NCBI RefSeq assembly: GCF_032229525.1
Contig: NZ_JAVTWB010000107.1
Span: 8,614-72,613 of the forward strand
Direction: 5' to 3'
DNA length: 64,000 bases
DNA from: Accumulibacter sp032229525
GTDB taxonomy: Bacteria > Pseudomonadota > Gammaproteobacteria > Burkholderiales > Rhodocyclaceae
In this document: in pieces, positions 28,015-36,868 of the stretch
Position numbering within the stretch: the stretch's first letter is position 1
Layout of the letters: each line of letters begins with the position of its first letter
Made by a program: the position numbers and the translations under genes
Notes under the pieces: generated by a model
What the model was told of the DNA's origin: nothing
What the model saw: the letters and a program-made list of their open reading frames with translations, nothing else
Database searches by the model: none

Positions 28015-28818
28015 TCAACTCCCGGGCAGGCTCAGGCGGTCCAGTCGCAAGCGCTGGCGCTCATCGAACAGGCGTCGGGCAGCAAAACTGACTGCGACGA
28101 CGGTGCCGAAACCGGTCCCGCCGGCGATCAGGAACATCACCAGGATCTGGTACTTGACCGCTTCGACCGGCGGCGTGCCAGCGAGTATCTGACCGGTCAT
28201 CATGCCGGGCAGACTGACGATACCCGCAGCGGACATGGCGTTGATGATCGGAATCAGACCGACGCGGATAGCCTCGTGTCGGCTGTCGGAAATCGCCCGT
28301 TGCCAGCTCTGACCAAGCGCCAGCCGGGTCTCGATGATCTGCCGTTTCTGTGCCGCATCCTGGGTCAGGCGATCGAGTCCCAGCGAGATGCCATTCATGG
28401 TGTTGCCGAGAATCATCCCCAGCAGCGGTATCGCGTATTGCGGCGCATACCACGGGCTAGTGCCAATCACCAGCACCAGGGCCATCACGGTGACGGTGAA
28501 TGAAGAGACGAACATTGACAGCGTGCCAACGCCGAATCCCCACCAGCCGATGAATCGGCGTTTCTGGCGTACCATCACCTCCCGCCCGGCGACCACGATC
28601 ATCACCCCCGCCATCAACGACACCCAGAGCAGATGGACATGGTCGAAAAGAACCTTGAGCACCAAGCCAATCAGAAATAGCTGGATGGTACTGCGGGCAG
28701 CCGAGGCGAGCAGTTGTCGCTCGACGCCGAGTCGCATGCGCAGCGACAGGCCCGCGAGGGCCAGGATCAGCAGCGCGGCGACCGCGAGGTCCAACGGGGA
28801 AAGGGTGATCACGCTCAT
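28015..28818 (-). CDS. fetB: Iron export ABC transporter permease FetB (UPF0014)
   Basis: A 267-residue membrane protein with about seven helices and the UPF0014 patterns 'QLFLIGLVLKVLF', 'LGMILGNTMNGISLGLDRL' and 'IVSLPGMMTGQILAGTPP'. With FetA it exports iron and eases oxidative stress in E. coli. The ATG at 28818 overlaps the fetA stop (ATGA), so the two are coupled; a frame open upstream of it lies inside fetA and is not conserved. It is the second gene of a two-gene operon. Confidence 0.93.
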   Translation of the reverse strand: MSVITLSPLDLAVAALLILALAGLSLRMRLGVERQLLASAARSTIQLFLIGLVLKVLFDHVHLLWVSLMAGVMIVVAGREVMVRQKRRFIGWWGFGVGTLSMFVSSFTVTVMALVLVIGTSPWYAPQYAIPLLGMILGNTMNGISLGLDRLTQDAAQKRQIIETRLALGQSWQRAISDSRHEAIRVGLIPIINAMSAAGIVSLPGMMTGQILAGTPPVEAVKYQILVMFLIAGGTGFGTVVAVSFAARRLFDERQRLRLDRLSLPGS

Positions 28819-29420
28819 CGCAACAGGCTCTGCTCCAAGGTGCCATTGCGCAGGACAAAGCTGCGTTGCGCGACGCGGTCTGCCTGATCGGCATCGTGAC
28901 TGATCCACAGCAGCGCTGCCTGCCGTTGCCGTCGATAGTCGTCCAGCAAGGCCTCCACCCTGCGCGTGCTCTCCTGGTCGAGATTGCCGGTCGGCTCGTC
29001 CAGTAATAGAGCGGCCGGACCCTGCATCAAGGTGCGCAACAAGGCGAGCCGCTGTCTCTCGCCGGTCGAGCATCGGGACACCTCCCAATCGATTGCCGCG
29101 TCGGGCAAGCCGAGCTGTTCCAGCCAGGCCGCATTGACGCCCTGGTCGAAGTGGTCGCGAACGTGCTCGGACCACCACTGGCTTTCCGCGACGACCAGGG
29201 CGACGGAACGTCGCCAACCCGGGGCAGGCAGGGTCGCGCAGGCGTCCGTATCAAGGTAGGCCTCGCCAAGGTGGGAATCGAGGTCGGCGATCGCCCGCAA
29301 CAGCAGGGTCTTCCCGCTGCCGGAAGCGCCCAGGATACAGACGCATTCACCGGCGCCGACAGAGAGCTCGATCGGGCCGACATGGCGAGTCCGCAGTTGA
29401 TGAAGACGAAGGCTGGCCAC
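28815..29420 (-). CDS. fetA: Iron export ABC transporter ATP-binding protein FetA
   Basis: A 201-residue ABC ATPase: Walker A GASGSGKT at 31-38, Q-loop near 'VVAESQWW', signature 'CSTGERQRLALL' with STGER at 118-122, Walker B 'AALLLDEPTGNLD'. The signature has STGE instead of LSGGE, as seen in FetA/YbbL relatives. It powers the FetB permease. The 250 bases upstream, up to the VOC gene, hold the shared promoter region; no Fur box was recognised there. Confidence 0.9.
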   Translation of the reverse strand: MASLRLHQLRTRHVGPIELSVGAGECVCILGASGSGKTLLLRAIADLDSHLGEAYLDTDACATLPAPGWRRSVALVVAESQWWSEHVRDHFDQGVNAAWLEQLGLPDAAIDWEVSRCSTGERQRLALLRTLMQGPAALLLDEPTGNLDQESTRRVEALLDDYRRQRQAALLWISHDADQADRVAQRSFVLRNGTLEQSLLR

Positions 29421-29674
29421 GACTTACACTCACCTCATCGGGCATTCGATGCACGGGAACGTGAAGGAATAGCTCGCGCAGCCTGGTCTCGATACGGCGT
29501 GATGCCGATTGCCACCCGCTGCGCGGGTAGTGAAGTGGTGATTGTAGGGGCAATCGTTGCCATAATGGGTCGAGTTCGGTCGCGGCAGCGTCGATCAAGA
29601 GGTGCTGCCCAGCGGCTGTGCTGCGTCGGTGACCAGCGGCGGCGGGTGGACGAAAACAAGCGCGGGAGATGATC

Positions 29675-30211
29675 ATGAAGATCCGGAAGATTCATCACGT
29701 GGCCTACCGCTGCGTAGACGCCAAACAGACGGTCGAGTGGTACGGCAGGTATCTCGGCATGGATTTCATTCTGGCAATCGCCGAGGATCAGGTGCCGTCG
29801 ACCGGGGAACCCGACCCGTATATGCACATCTTCCTCGATGCCGGCGGCGGCAACGTTCTGGCCTTCTTCGAACTGCCGACCCAAGCACCGATGGATAGAG
29901 ACCGCAATACCCCGGCGTGGACTCAGCACATTGCTTTCGAAGTCGAATCGATGGCCGATCTGTTGGCTGTCAAGCAGCGCCTGGAGGCCGACGGTATCGA
30001 GGTCGTGGGGATCACCGATCATACCCTGTTCAAGTCGATCTACTTCTTCGACCCCAGCGGCCATCGCCTCGAGCTGGCCTTCAATACCGCCACGGCGGCG
30101 ATGATGGACAGGTTGGACGCCGTGAAATGGGAGATGATCGAGGAATGGGCGAAGACCCGAAAGGCGCCGAAACACGCGGCGTGGATGCATGATGGCAGCC
30201 ATCTCGCCTGA
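29675..30211 (+). CDS. VOC family (glyoxalase/bleomycin-resistance superfamily) protein
   Basis: A 178-residue protein with two beta-alpha-beta-beta-beta repeats: 'IHHVAYRCVDAKQTVEWYGR' in the first and 'TQHIAFEVESMADLLAVKQR' in the second, with metal-ligand candidates His in 'IHHVA', His in 'TQHIA' and Glu in 'HRLELAF'. This fits a metal-dependent VOC enzyme (dioxygenase, lyase or epimerase). The C-terminal 40 residues form an extra amphipathic helix. GGGAG is six bases before the second ATG, so I prefer 29675 to 29669. The substrate is unknown, and the gene stands alone. Confidence 0.87.
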   Translation: MKIRKIHHVAYRCVDAKQTVEWYGRYLGMDFILAIAEDQVPSTGEPDPYMHIFLDAGGGNVLAFFELPTQAPMDRDRNTPAWTQHIAFEVESMADLLAVKQRLEADGIEVVGITDHTLFKSIYFFDPSGHRLELAFNTATAAMMDRLDAVKWEMIEEWAKTRKAPKHAAWMHDGSHLA

Positions 30212-30486
30212 TCGCGGCCCGTTTCCCTGCACCGCCGCCAGAACAGAAGATGCCATCCACCGTGCGCTTGCGAGCCTGTTGCCGGCACGCAAAACGAACA
30301 CGCCTGGTCTGCTTCAGACGTCTTTGACGTCAGCGTTTGCCGAGTCGCCATGCAAGCTTGGGCAGGCATTCGCCTTGACCGGCAAGCGCGATCTTTCTAT
30401 GCTGTGAAGGTACGCTGCGGTCGCGCAGGCGACCTCGGAACTCACTCACTGACCGAACCATACCAGCATCGACACAAGGGACCATC

Positions 30487-30861
30487 ATGACCAACGAAAA
30501 CACCACGACCAAGAGAAAACCTGCCGCCAGGAAGACCGAGACCAAGCCAACAACGGCTGCCGCCACGGCTGCCAAGGCGCCGGCGGCTGTCAAAGCAGCG
30601 CCAGTCGCCGCCGCCAAGAAAGCACCGGTGCAGAAGGCCGCCCCGGCTGCGACTCAGGCCAACGCCACGCAGAGCGCTACAGCTCAGCGCAGTACGACGG
30701 CCGCCAAGCAGGCGACGCCGCCACCGGGTGCCGAGGAACGCTATTGCATGGTCCAGTCGGCAGCCTATTTCATCGCCGAGAAAGATGGTTTTCAAGGCTG
30801 CGCCACCGACTACTGGATGCGTGCCGAGCGCGAAGTTTCGGCCCAGCTCGGAGAATCGTAG
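30487..30861 (+). CDS. Ala/Lys-rich protein with C-terminal DUF2934-like domain
   Basis: A 124-residue protein. Residues 1-80 are low-complexity (Ala, Lys, Thr, Pro), resembling histone-H1-like or PhaP-like tails, and are likely disordered and nucleic-acid or polyanion binding. The last 40 residues, 'VQSAAYFIAEKDGFQGC' and 'DYWMRAEREV', match the short DUF2934 helix pair ('AYyiAekrGF' and 'dWlxAExev'). Function unknown. Single gene with about 275 bases upstream that hold no other gene. Confidence 0.75.
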   Translation: MTNENTTTKRKPAARKTETKPTTAAATAAKAPAAVKAAPVAAAKKAPVQKAAPAATQANATQSATAQRSTTAAKQATPPPGAEERYCMVQSAAYFIAEKDGFQGCATDYWMRAEREVSAQLGES

Positions 30862-30919
30862 GCGTAGCATCATGGCCTCTGCGTCGCCGAGTGCCTTTCA
30901 CCGTTAGGGGATTCAACGT

Positions 30920-31393
30920 ATGCGCAAGCGAGTCATCACCGATGTCCAGAAGGTTGCCGCTCAAGCGACTGGAGACTGGCTGAAGCTTGAAGACCTGGCC
31001 GAGGTCGAAATCAGCTCGGAACACAGCGACCATCCCATCGAGTCAGCGCTGGTGCCCGACGGGGGCGTTGGTTGGCGTGCCGCCGTGCCCGGCAAACAGA
31101 CCATTCGTCTGCTCTTTTCGCCGCCGCAAGCGGTGCGGCGGATTTGGCTCTCGTTTGTCGAATCGACGGTGCAACGCACCCAGGAATACGTTGTGCGCTG
31201 GTCGGCCGACGGTGGGCAGTCGTTCCGGGAGATCGTCAGGCAGCAATGGAATTTCAGCCCGGAAGGCGCCAACAGTGAAACTGAAGACCACCAGGTCAAT
31301 CTTGGCGCGGTGACCGTGCTCGAATTGATCATCACCCCGGATCTCGGTAACGAGCAAGCCTTCGCTTCTCTGGCGCAGCTGCGTATCGCCTGA
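30920..31393 (+). CDS. Galactose-binding-like (F5/8 type C-like) domain protein
   Basis: A 157-residue cytosolic protein without signal peptide. The central part, 'GWRAAVPGKQTIRLLFSPPQ', 'RIWLSFVESTVQRTQEYVV' and 'VLELIITPDLGNEQAFASL', follows the jelly-roll pattern of discoidin/F5-8-like carbohydrate-binding domains that occur as small single-domain proteins in proteobacteria. The ligand is unknown. It begins 58 bases after the DUF2934 gene and may share its transcript. The following 280 bases up to DUF2863 show no gene. Confidence 0.72.
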   Translation: MRKRVITDVQKVAAQATGDWLKLEDLAEVEISSEHSDHPIESALVPDGGVGWRAAVPGKQTIRLLFSPPQAVRRIWLSFVESTVQRTQEYVVRWSADGGQSFREIVRQQWNFSPEGANSETEDHQVNLGAVTVLELIITPDLGNEQAFASLAQLRIA

Positions 31394-31673
31394 CTATCCG
31401 CGCCCCTTGGTGACCCGTTCAGCTGGCTGCGTTCAGGCTCACGTGGTCGCCGCCGCCGGCCGTAAAGCAGGTCACGGCTTCCCGACCGGCATGTGGCGCC
31501 AAGCCACTGCGGTAGCTCCAGGGCGTCTGCCGTATCGCCTGTGGGTCTTCTCCGGAGCGCGCGCCCTGCTTGCGCTGGCGCGTTCCGCGCAGTCACACAA
31601 GATGCATGTGCACGAACGTCGGACTCGCCAGCTTGATACAATGGCGGATTGACCCTGTCGCAGGCTCCCGACG

Positions 31674-32849
31674 ATGAAACGCAACCGCTTCTCTTCCCGC
31701 AAGCGTATTTCTGCTGATGCCACCGAACTGGGTCGCCTGGCGATCGGCCTCGCCGAGTCGGGCAGCAAGCTCGAGGACCTGTTCTGGCAGAACTGCCTTG
31801 CCGAAATTCTCAACCGGCTGTTCCAGGACGGTGCCGAGGATGACCTGACCGCCGCGCTCGACCGCCTGTTCGATACCCATGCGATGGCCCATGACGATCT
31901 CGCCGACATCGTCGAGTCGCACGCCGAGTCGTGCGTGATGTCGAATCAGGGCCAGGAGTTCGACGTTCTGCTGCTGGCCGTGCCCGTGCTGGGTTGGTCG
32001 CGCTTTTCAATCCCGGCTGCCGCGATCCCGAAGAATACGCTGCAGACGCTGAAGGTCCACCTTGGTGCCCATGTTCTGGCTGGCGGAACCCGGCTCGCCG
32101 TCGCCGACTACCTCTACAGTCCGGACCAGCTACCACACAGTTTTGTCGAAACCTGGCAATTGATGCAGGAGCTGGGGACGGCCGCACTCGCCGGCACGGA
32201 CCTCAACGTCAACGCATTGGCCATGCCGGAAACCAACCGCTTCCTCTCCGACACCCGCTACCTGGTCGCTGCCCTGGTCGTTGCGCGCGGCATGCCGCTT
32301 TTCCGCTGGAACGAGGTGGACAAGACGACTCGTGAAATAGCCCTCAAGGAATGGGTGCGGCAGGGCGGACCCAGCCTCGAACCGCTGCTCACTGGCTGCG
32401 CCTATCAACCGTTGCTGGCTGATGCCTATCACGCTGCTTGCCGAGCCGCCGACAGTGCGTCGCGCCCCTACTCGCTGAATGCCTCGGTCGCCTTTCTGCA
32501 AGCCACCCTCAACCTGCAAGTAGAAGAACTGCGCGCCGTGGTTGGCGGCTTCCACGACAAGCGACTCGAAGAGTACCGAATCGGCTTTGGCCCCTGCGAC
32601 AGCGACGTGATTTACCACGGCGTCGTCTGGCCACTGCTTGGCGTGGAAGATGAAACGACCGATGTCGCCGGCGAAATAGAAACGGTGTTGCGCAAAACCG
32701 GCCTCAAGGAAATCAGCGTGCTCGACCAACAGTTTCCCTACGAGTTCTGTGACGACTGTGGCGCCCCCCTCTATCCCAACGTCGAGGGTGAGACGGTACA
32801 CGCCGAGATGCCGGAACAGAACGACGCGCCCTCGCAGACACTGCACTGA
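31674..32849 (+). CDS. DUF2863 family protein
   Basis: A 391-residue protein of a family restricted, to my knowledge, to betaproteobacteria. Patterns include 'LVHD'-like early helices, 'VPVLGWSRFSIPAAAIP', 'LFRWNEVDKTTREIAL' and 'QFPYEFCDDCGAPLYPNVEG', the last a CxxC zinc-ribbon-like end. No transmembrane segment or signal is visible. The role is unknown. It lies 19 bases before bioA, so it may share the biotin operon transcript; whether that reflects function cannot be told. Confidence 0.82.
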   Translation: MKRNRFSSRKRISADATELGRLAIGLAESGSKLEDLFWQNCLAEILNRLFQDGAEDDLTAALDRLFDTHAMAHDDLADIVESHAESCVMSNQGQEFDVLLLAVPVLGWSRFSIPAAAIPKNTLQTLKVHLGAHVLAGGTRLAVADYLYSPDQLPHSFVETWQLMQELGTAALAGTDLNVNALAMPETNRFLSDTRYLVAALVVARGMPLFRWNEVDKTTREIALKEWVRQGGPSLEPLLTGCAYQPLLADAYHAACRAADSASRPYSLNASVAFLQATLNLQVEELRAVVGGFHDKRLEEYRIGFGPCDSDVIYHGVVWPLLGVEDETTDVAGEIETVLRKTGLKEISVLDQQFPYEFCDDCGAPLYPNVEGETVHAEMPEQNDAPSQTLH

Positions 32850-32868
32850 ACGCCTACCCGATCCCGCT

Positions 32869-34200
32869 ATGAGCAACAGCGATTTGCTGCAGCGCAGCCT
32901 TGCCGCCGTTTGGCACCCATGTACCCAGATGAAGCAGCACGGAGCGGCTGCCGACGCCTTGCCGATGGTCCCGATCGCCAACGGCAAGGGTGTCTGGCTA
33001 TACGACTTCGATGGCCGGCGCTATCTGGACGGCATCAGCTCGTGGTGGGTCAATCTGTTTGGCCACTGCAATCCGCGGATCAATGCGGCGCTACGCGCGC
33101 AGCTCGACGAACTGGAGCATGTCATTCTCGCCGGCTTCACGCATCGGCCGGTGATCGAACTTTCCGAACGTCTCTCGGCACTTTCTGGCGGCGCACTCGG
33201 CCATTGCTTCTATGCTTCCGACGGCGCATCGGCGACAGAAATCGCGCTCAAGATGTCGTTCCACTCCTGGCGCAACCGCGGCCGCGAAGAAAAACAGGAG
33301 TTCCTCTGTCTGGCCGGCAGCTATCACGGCGAGACCGTCGGCGCCCTGGCCGTGACCGATGTCGCGCTGTTCAAGGACGCCTACGCGCCGCTGATCCGCC
33401 CGGCCAGCACCGTGATGACGCCCGATGCACGCCTGGCGGAGGAAGGTGAAACAGCGGTCGACGTCGCCCGGCGCGCGGCCACTGCCCTCGAACGTCATCT
33501 CGAACAGCACCATCGCCGCATCGCGGCGCTGATCGTGGAGCCGCTCATCCAGTGTGCCAGCGGCATGGCGATGTACGATCCCGAGTACCTGCGGCTCGCC
33601 AGGGGCCTGTGCGACCGCTATGAGGTTCATCTGATCTGTGACGAGATCGCCGTCGGTTGTGGCCGCACCGGCACTTTTTTCGCCCACCAGCAGGCGGGTA
33701 TCAGACCGGATTTCCTGTGCCTGTCGAAAGGCATTTCCGGCGGTTATCTGCCGCTATCGATCGTGCTCACCACCGACGATGTCTACGCTGCGTTCTACGA
33801 CGACCGCCTCAGCCGGGGCTTTCTCCATTCCCACTCCTACACCGGCAACGCGCTGGCCTGCAGGGCAGCCCTGGCGACGCTCGACATCTTCGCCGACGAC
33901 GGGGTGATCGAGGCCAATCGCTCGCTCGCCGCGCATCTCGCCCGCTGTCTGAGTCCCCTGGCCAAGCACCCGCAGGTGCGCCATCTTCGCCAGCGCGGCA
34001 TGATCGCGGCGTTCGACGTGCTCAGCGATGACCCACAGTTCTCGGAACGCTTCTACCGCCAGGCGTTGGCCAACGAAATCCTGCTGCGGCCGATAGGCAA
34101 CACGATCTATTTCATGCCTCCCTATGTGATCAGCCACGAGGAATGCGAGTTTCTCGTGGCGCAAGCCATCGCCACGCTCGACGTCGCGCTGCACCGATGA
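32869..34200 (+). CDS. bioA: Adenosylmethionine-8-amino-7-oxononanoate aminotransferase
   Basis: A 443-residue class-III PLP aminotransferase: converts KAPA to DAPA using SAM as amino donor. Seen: 'VWHPCTQMKQH' at the start (BioA-specific), 'SSWWVNLFGHCNP', Asp258 in 'ICDEIAVGCGRTG', and the PLP lysine K287 in 'LSKGISGGYLPLS'. Opens the biotin operon; the stop overlaps the bioF start (ATGA). The ATG at 32869 begins right at the conserved N-terminus; a frame open upstream lies in DUF2863. Confidence 0.96.
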   Translation: MSNSDLLQRSLAAVWHPCTQMKQHGAAADALPMVPIANGKGVWLYDFDGRRYLDGISSWWVNLFGHCNPRINAALRAQLDELEHVILAGFTHRPVIELSERLSALSGGALGHCFYASDGASATEIALKMSFHSWRNRGREEKQEFLCLAGSYHGETVGALAVTDVALFKDAYAPLIRPASTVMTPDARLAEEGETAVDVARRAATALERHLEQHHRRIAALIVEPLIQCASGMAMYDPEYLRLARGLCDRYEVHLICDEIAVGCGRTGTFFAHQQAGIRPDFLCLSKGISGGYLPLSIVLTTDDVYAAFYDDRLSRGFLHSHSYTGNALACRAALATLDIFADDGVIEANRSLAAHLARCLSPLAKHPQVRHLRQRGMIAAFDVLSDDPQFSERFYRQALANEILLRPIGNTIYFMPPYVISHEECEFLVAQAIATLDVALHR

Positions 34201-35351
34201 TTGTGGACCAACTGCAAAGCGAGCTGGAGGCCCTGCAAGGCGACGGCCTAAGACGCCATCGCCGCACCCTCGAGCTCCCCTGCGGGCCGCAGGCCCGCGT
34301 TGATGGTCATCCTCTGCTCAGCTTCTGCAGCAACGACTACCTCGGTCTGGCCAATGACCCGGCGCTGATCGACGCGGCCTGCGCCGGCGCCAGAGCCTGG
34401 GGCGTCGGCAGCGGCGCTTCCCATCTGGTCAGCGGCCATCTCGTCCCGCACGCGGTACTCGAGCAGAAACTCGCCGATTTCACCGGCTTCGCCCGCGCCC
34501 TGCTCTTCTCAACCGGCTACATGGCCAATCTGGGTATCGTCCCGGCACTGGTCGGGCGCACGGACGCGGTTTTTGCCGACCGTCTCAACCATGCTTCGCT
34601 GATCGACGCCGTGCAACTCTCACGCGCTGACAGTCAGCGCTATCCGCACGGCGATCTGGCAGCGCTGGAGCGCCTGCTCGCGGCCAGCTCTGCCCGCCGC
34701 AAACTGATTCTCACCGATGCCGTGTTCAGCATGGACGGCGATCTCGCGCCGTTGCCCGGACTGCTCGAACTCGCCGAGCGCTTTGATGCCTGGCTGGTGG
34801 TCGACGATGCCCACGGCTTCGGCGTACTCGGCGCACAGGGACGCGGCAGCGTCGCGCACTTCCAGCTGCCGGCCAGCCGGCGCCTGGTCTACATGGGCAC
34901 CCTCGGCAAGGCGGCTGGCGGGGCCGGCGCCTTCGTTGCCGGTGACGCAACGCTTGTCGAATGGCTACAGCAGCGCGCCCGAACCTGCATTTTCACGACC
35001 GCCGGCAGCCCGGCTATCGCTTGTGCGCTGGCCACCAGCCTTGAACTGATCGCTGATGGCGATGCACGGCGTAATCGGCTATGGCAACTCAGCGCGCAGT
35101 TGCGCGACGGACTGGCCGACACGCGATGGCAGCTTCTGCCCTCGCCGACAGCGATCCAGCCGGTGATCATCGGCGACAACCACGAAGCCCTGCGCGTCGC
35201 CACCGAGCTCTACCAACGCGGCCTGTGGGTACCGGCGATCCGACCACCGACAGTGCCCAGAGGGACCGCGCGCCTGCGCGTGTCGCTGACCGCGGCGCAT
35301 ACACCGGAGCAGGTCGCCCGCCTGATAGACGCGCTGCGAGAGCTCGCGTGA
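34197..35351 (+). CDS. bioF: 8-amino-7-oxononanoate synthase
   Basis: A 384-residue alpha-oxoamine synthase that joins pimeloyl-ACP and alanine to give KAPA. Seen: 'LLSFCSNDYLGLANDP', 'GVGSGASHLVSGH', 'DDAHGFGVLGAQGRG', and the PLP lysine K238 in 'YMGTLGKAAGG'. It is coupled to bioA by ATGA and to bioH by a one-base TGATG overlap, so the operon is translated as a chain. Confidence 0.96.
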   Translation: MIVDQLQSELEALQGDGLRRHRRTLELPCGPQARVDGHPLLSFCSNDYLGLANDPALIDAACAGARAWGVGSGASHLVSGHLVPHAVLEQKLADFTGFARALLFSTGYMANLGIVPALVGRTDAVFADRLNHASLIDAVQLSRADSQRYPHGDLAALERLLAASSARRKLILTDAVFSMDGDLAPLPGLLELAERFDAWLVVDDAHGFGVLGAQGRGSVAHFQLPASRRLVYMGTLGKAAGGAGAFVAGDATLVEWLQQRARTCIFTTAGSPAIACALATSLELIADGDARRNRLWQLSAQLRDGLADTRWQLLPSPTAIQPVIIGDNHEALRVATELYQRGLWVPAIRPPTVPRGTARLRVSLTAAHTPEQVARLIDALRELA

Positions 35352-36109
35352 TGCAGATCGTCGGCACGGGCCCGGATCTCGCCCTGATCCACGGTTGGGG
35401 GCTGGGCAGCTGGGTCTGGCAAGCATTGCTCGAACCCTTGTCAGGTCGCTGCCGGGTACACCTGGTCAACTTGCCCGGCTACGGACGGGCGCCGGCCGAT
35501 GGTGGCGATTTCGCGGCCACAGCTCGGGCCATGATCAACGCCCTACCCGAAGGGGTGACGCTGTGCGGCTGGTCACTTGGCGCAATGCTGGCAATGCGCG
35601 CGGCGCTGCTGGAGCCGGAACGTGTGGCCGGGCTGATACTGGTGGGTAGCACAGCCCGTTTCACGCGACGCGCCGATTGGCCGGCGGCGCAGGCGCCGGC
35701 TCTGCTCGACAGTTTCCTGGCCAGCGTCAGACAGCGGCCGGAGCGAGCGCTGCAGCGCTTCGTCGCCTTGCTCGGTCAGGGTGACGCCGAGGCGCGGATG
35801 ATCACGCGCACACTCCTTGCCGGCCTGCGCCAGGCGCCGGTGCCGGACGCCGAAGTGCTGAGCCGTGGCCTGGAGTGGCTGCGGGACATCGACTTGCGTC
35901 TGCTGGTACCAGCCATCGCTACGCGCAGCCTGCTCATTCACGGCGAGAACGACTCGCTGAACCCAGTGGCAGCGGCAAGCTGGTTGTCGCAAGCGCTGCC
36001 GAACGCCAGCCTGGAGATTCTTGCGGAGACCGGTCACGTGCCCTTCCTCGCTGACCCGGATCGTTTTGTCCGACTGGTGAACGATTTCTGCCATGCTGCT
36101 GCCGCCTAA
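35351..36109 (+). CDS. bioH: Pimeloyl-ACP methyl ester carboxylesterase
   Basis: A 252-residue alpha/beta hydrolase that removes the methyl group from pimeloyl-ACP methyl ester and so ends the BioC-primed chain. The triad is Ser75 in 'CGWSLGAML', Asp201 in 'HGENDSLNP' and His229 in 'ETGHVPFL'; the oxyanion loop is 'LIHGWGLGSWVW'. It starts on the last base of bioF, and bioC begins 17 bases before its end. Presence next to bioC in one operon supports the BioC-BioH route rather than BioI or BioW. Confidence 0.95.
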   Translation: MQIVGTGPDLALIHGWGLGSWVWQALLEPLSGRCRVHLVNLPGYGRAPADGGDFAATARAMINALPEGVTLCGWSLGAMLAMRAALLEPERVAGLILVGSTARFTRRADWPAAQAPALLDSFLASVRQRPERALQRFVALLGQGDAEARMITRTLLAGLRQAPVPDAEVLSRGLEWLRDIDLRLLVPAIATRSLLIHGENDSLNPVAAASWLSQALPNASLEILAETGHVPFLADPDRFVRLVNDFCHAAAA

Positions 36110-36860
36110 ACCGCGTGTTCGCGAGTCCTTCGAGCGTGCGGCAGCCTCGTATGACGACGCCGCCCTCTTGCAGCGGCAGGTCTGCGAACGCCTGTTGCTG
36201 GAGCTCGCACCGTTTCCCGAGCCAAGCCACATTCTCGATGCCGGCTGTGGCACTGGCTACGGCTCGCGCTTGTTGCGCGCGCGCTGGCCCGCGGTGCACA
36301 TCACGGCGGTCGACTTCGCCACGACCATGCTCGCCGCAGCGCGTGACGATGCCGACATTTGTCTGGCCGCCGACATCGAGGCCTTGCCCTGCAAGGACGA
36401 TTGCTTTGCTGCCTGGTGGTCCAATTTGACCGTGCAGTGGTGCGATACGGACAGTGTGCTGGCTGAAGCGCACCGCGTCTTGCAACCCGGCGGGCAACTG
36501 GCGCTGAGTACGCTCGGCCCCGACACCTTTTGCGAACTGCGCGAGGCCTTCGCCGGCATCGACCGCCACCGCCACACGCTGAGCTTCAGTGAACCGGCTG
36601 CCATCAGCGAGGCTCTGTCGCGTGCCGGCTTTTCCGCCATCAAGCTCTACCGGCAGACGATCAACCTGCACTACCCTGATCTGAAGAGACTGCTGCGAGC
36701 GATCAAGGAGATCGGCGCCAACTCGGTCGGCGATGGTGCGCGTAGCGGCCTGCTCGGCCGCGGGGCCTGGCAGCAGGTACAGGCGGCCTACGAGCAGCAT
36801 CGCACGCCAGCCGGCCTGCCCGCGCGCTACGACGTGATTCTCGCCTACGCCAGAAAGTGA
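36093..36860 (+). CDS. bioC: Malonyl-ACP O-methyltransferase
   Basis: A 255-residue SAM-dependent methyltransferase. Motif I is 'ILDAGCGTGYGSRLL', and 'WWSNLTVQWC' and 'LSTLGPDTFCELREAF' are BioC-specific. It methylates malonyl-ACP so that fatty acid synthase can elongate it to pimeloyl-ACP methyl ester. The gene overlaps bioH by 17 bases. The start at 36093 ('MLLPPKPRVRESFERAAASY') matches the family pattern. Confidence 0.95.
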   Translation: MLLPPKPRVRESFERAAASYDDAALLQRQVCERLLLELAPFPEPSHILDAGCGTGYGSRLLRARWPAVHITAVDFATTMLAAARDDADICLAADIEALPCKDDCFAAWWSNLTVQWCDTDSVLAEAHRVLQPGGQLALSTLGPDTFCELREAFAGIDRHRHTLSFSEPAAISEALSRAGFSAIKLYRQTINLHYPDLKRLLRAIKEIGANSVGDGARSGLLGRGAWQQVQAAYEQHRTPAGLPARYDVILAYARK

Positions 36861-36868
36861 GGGAGCAC

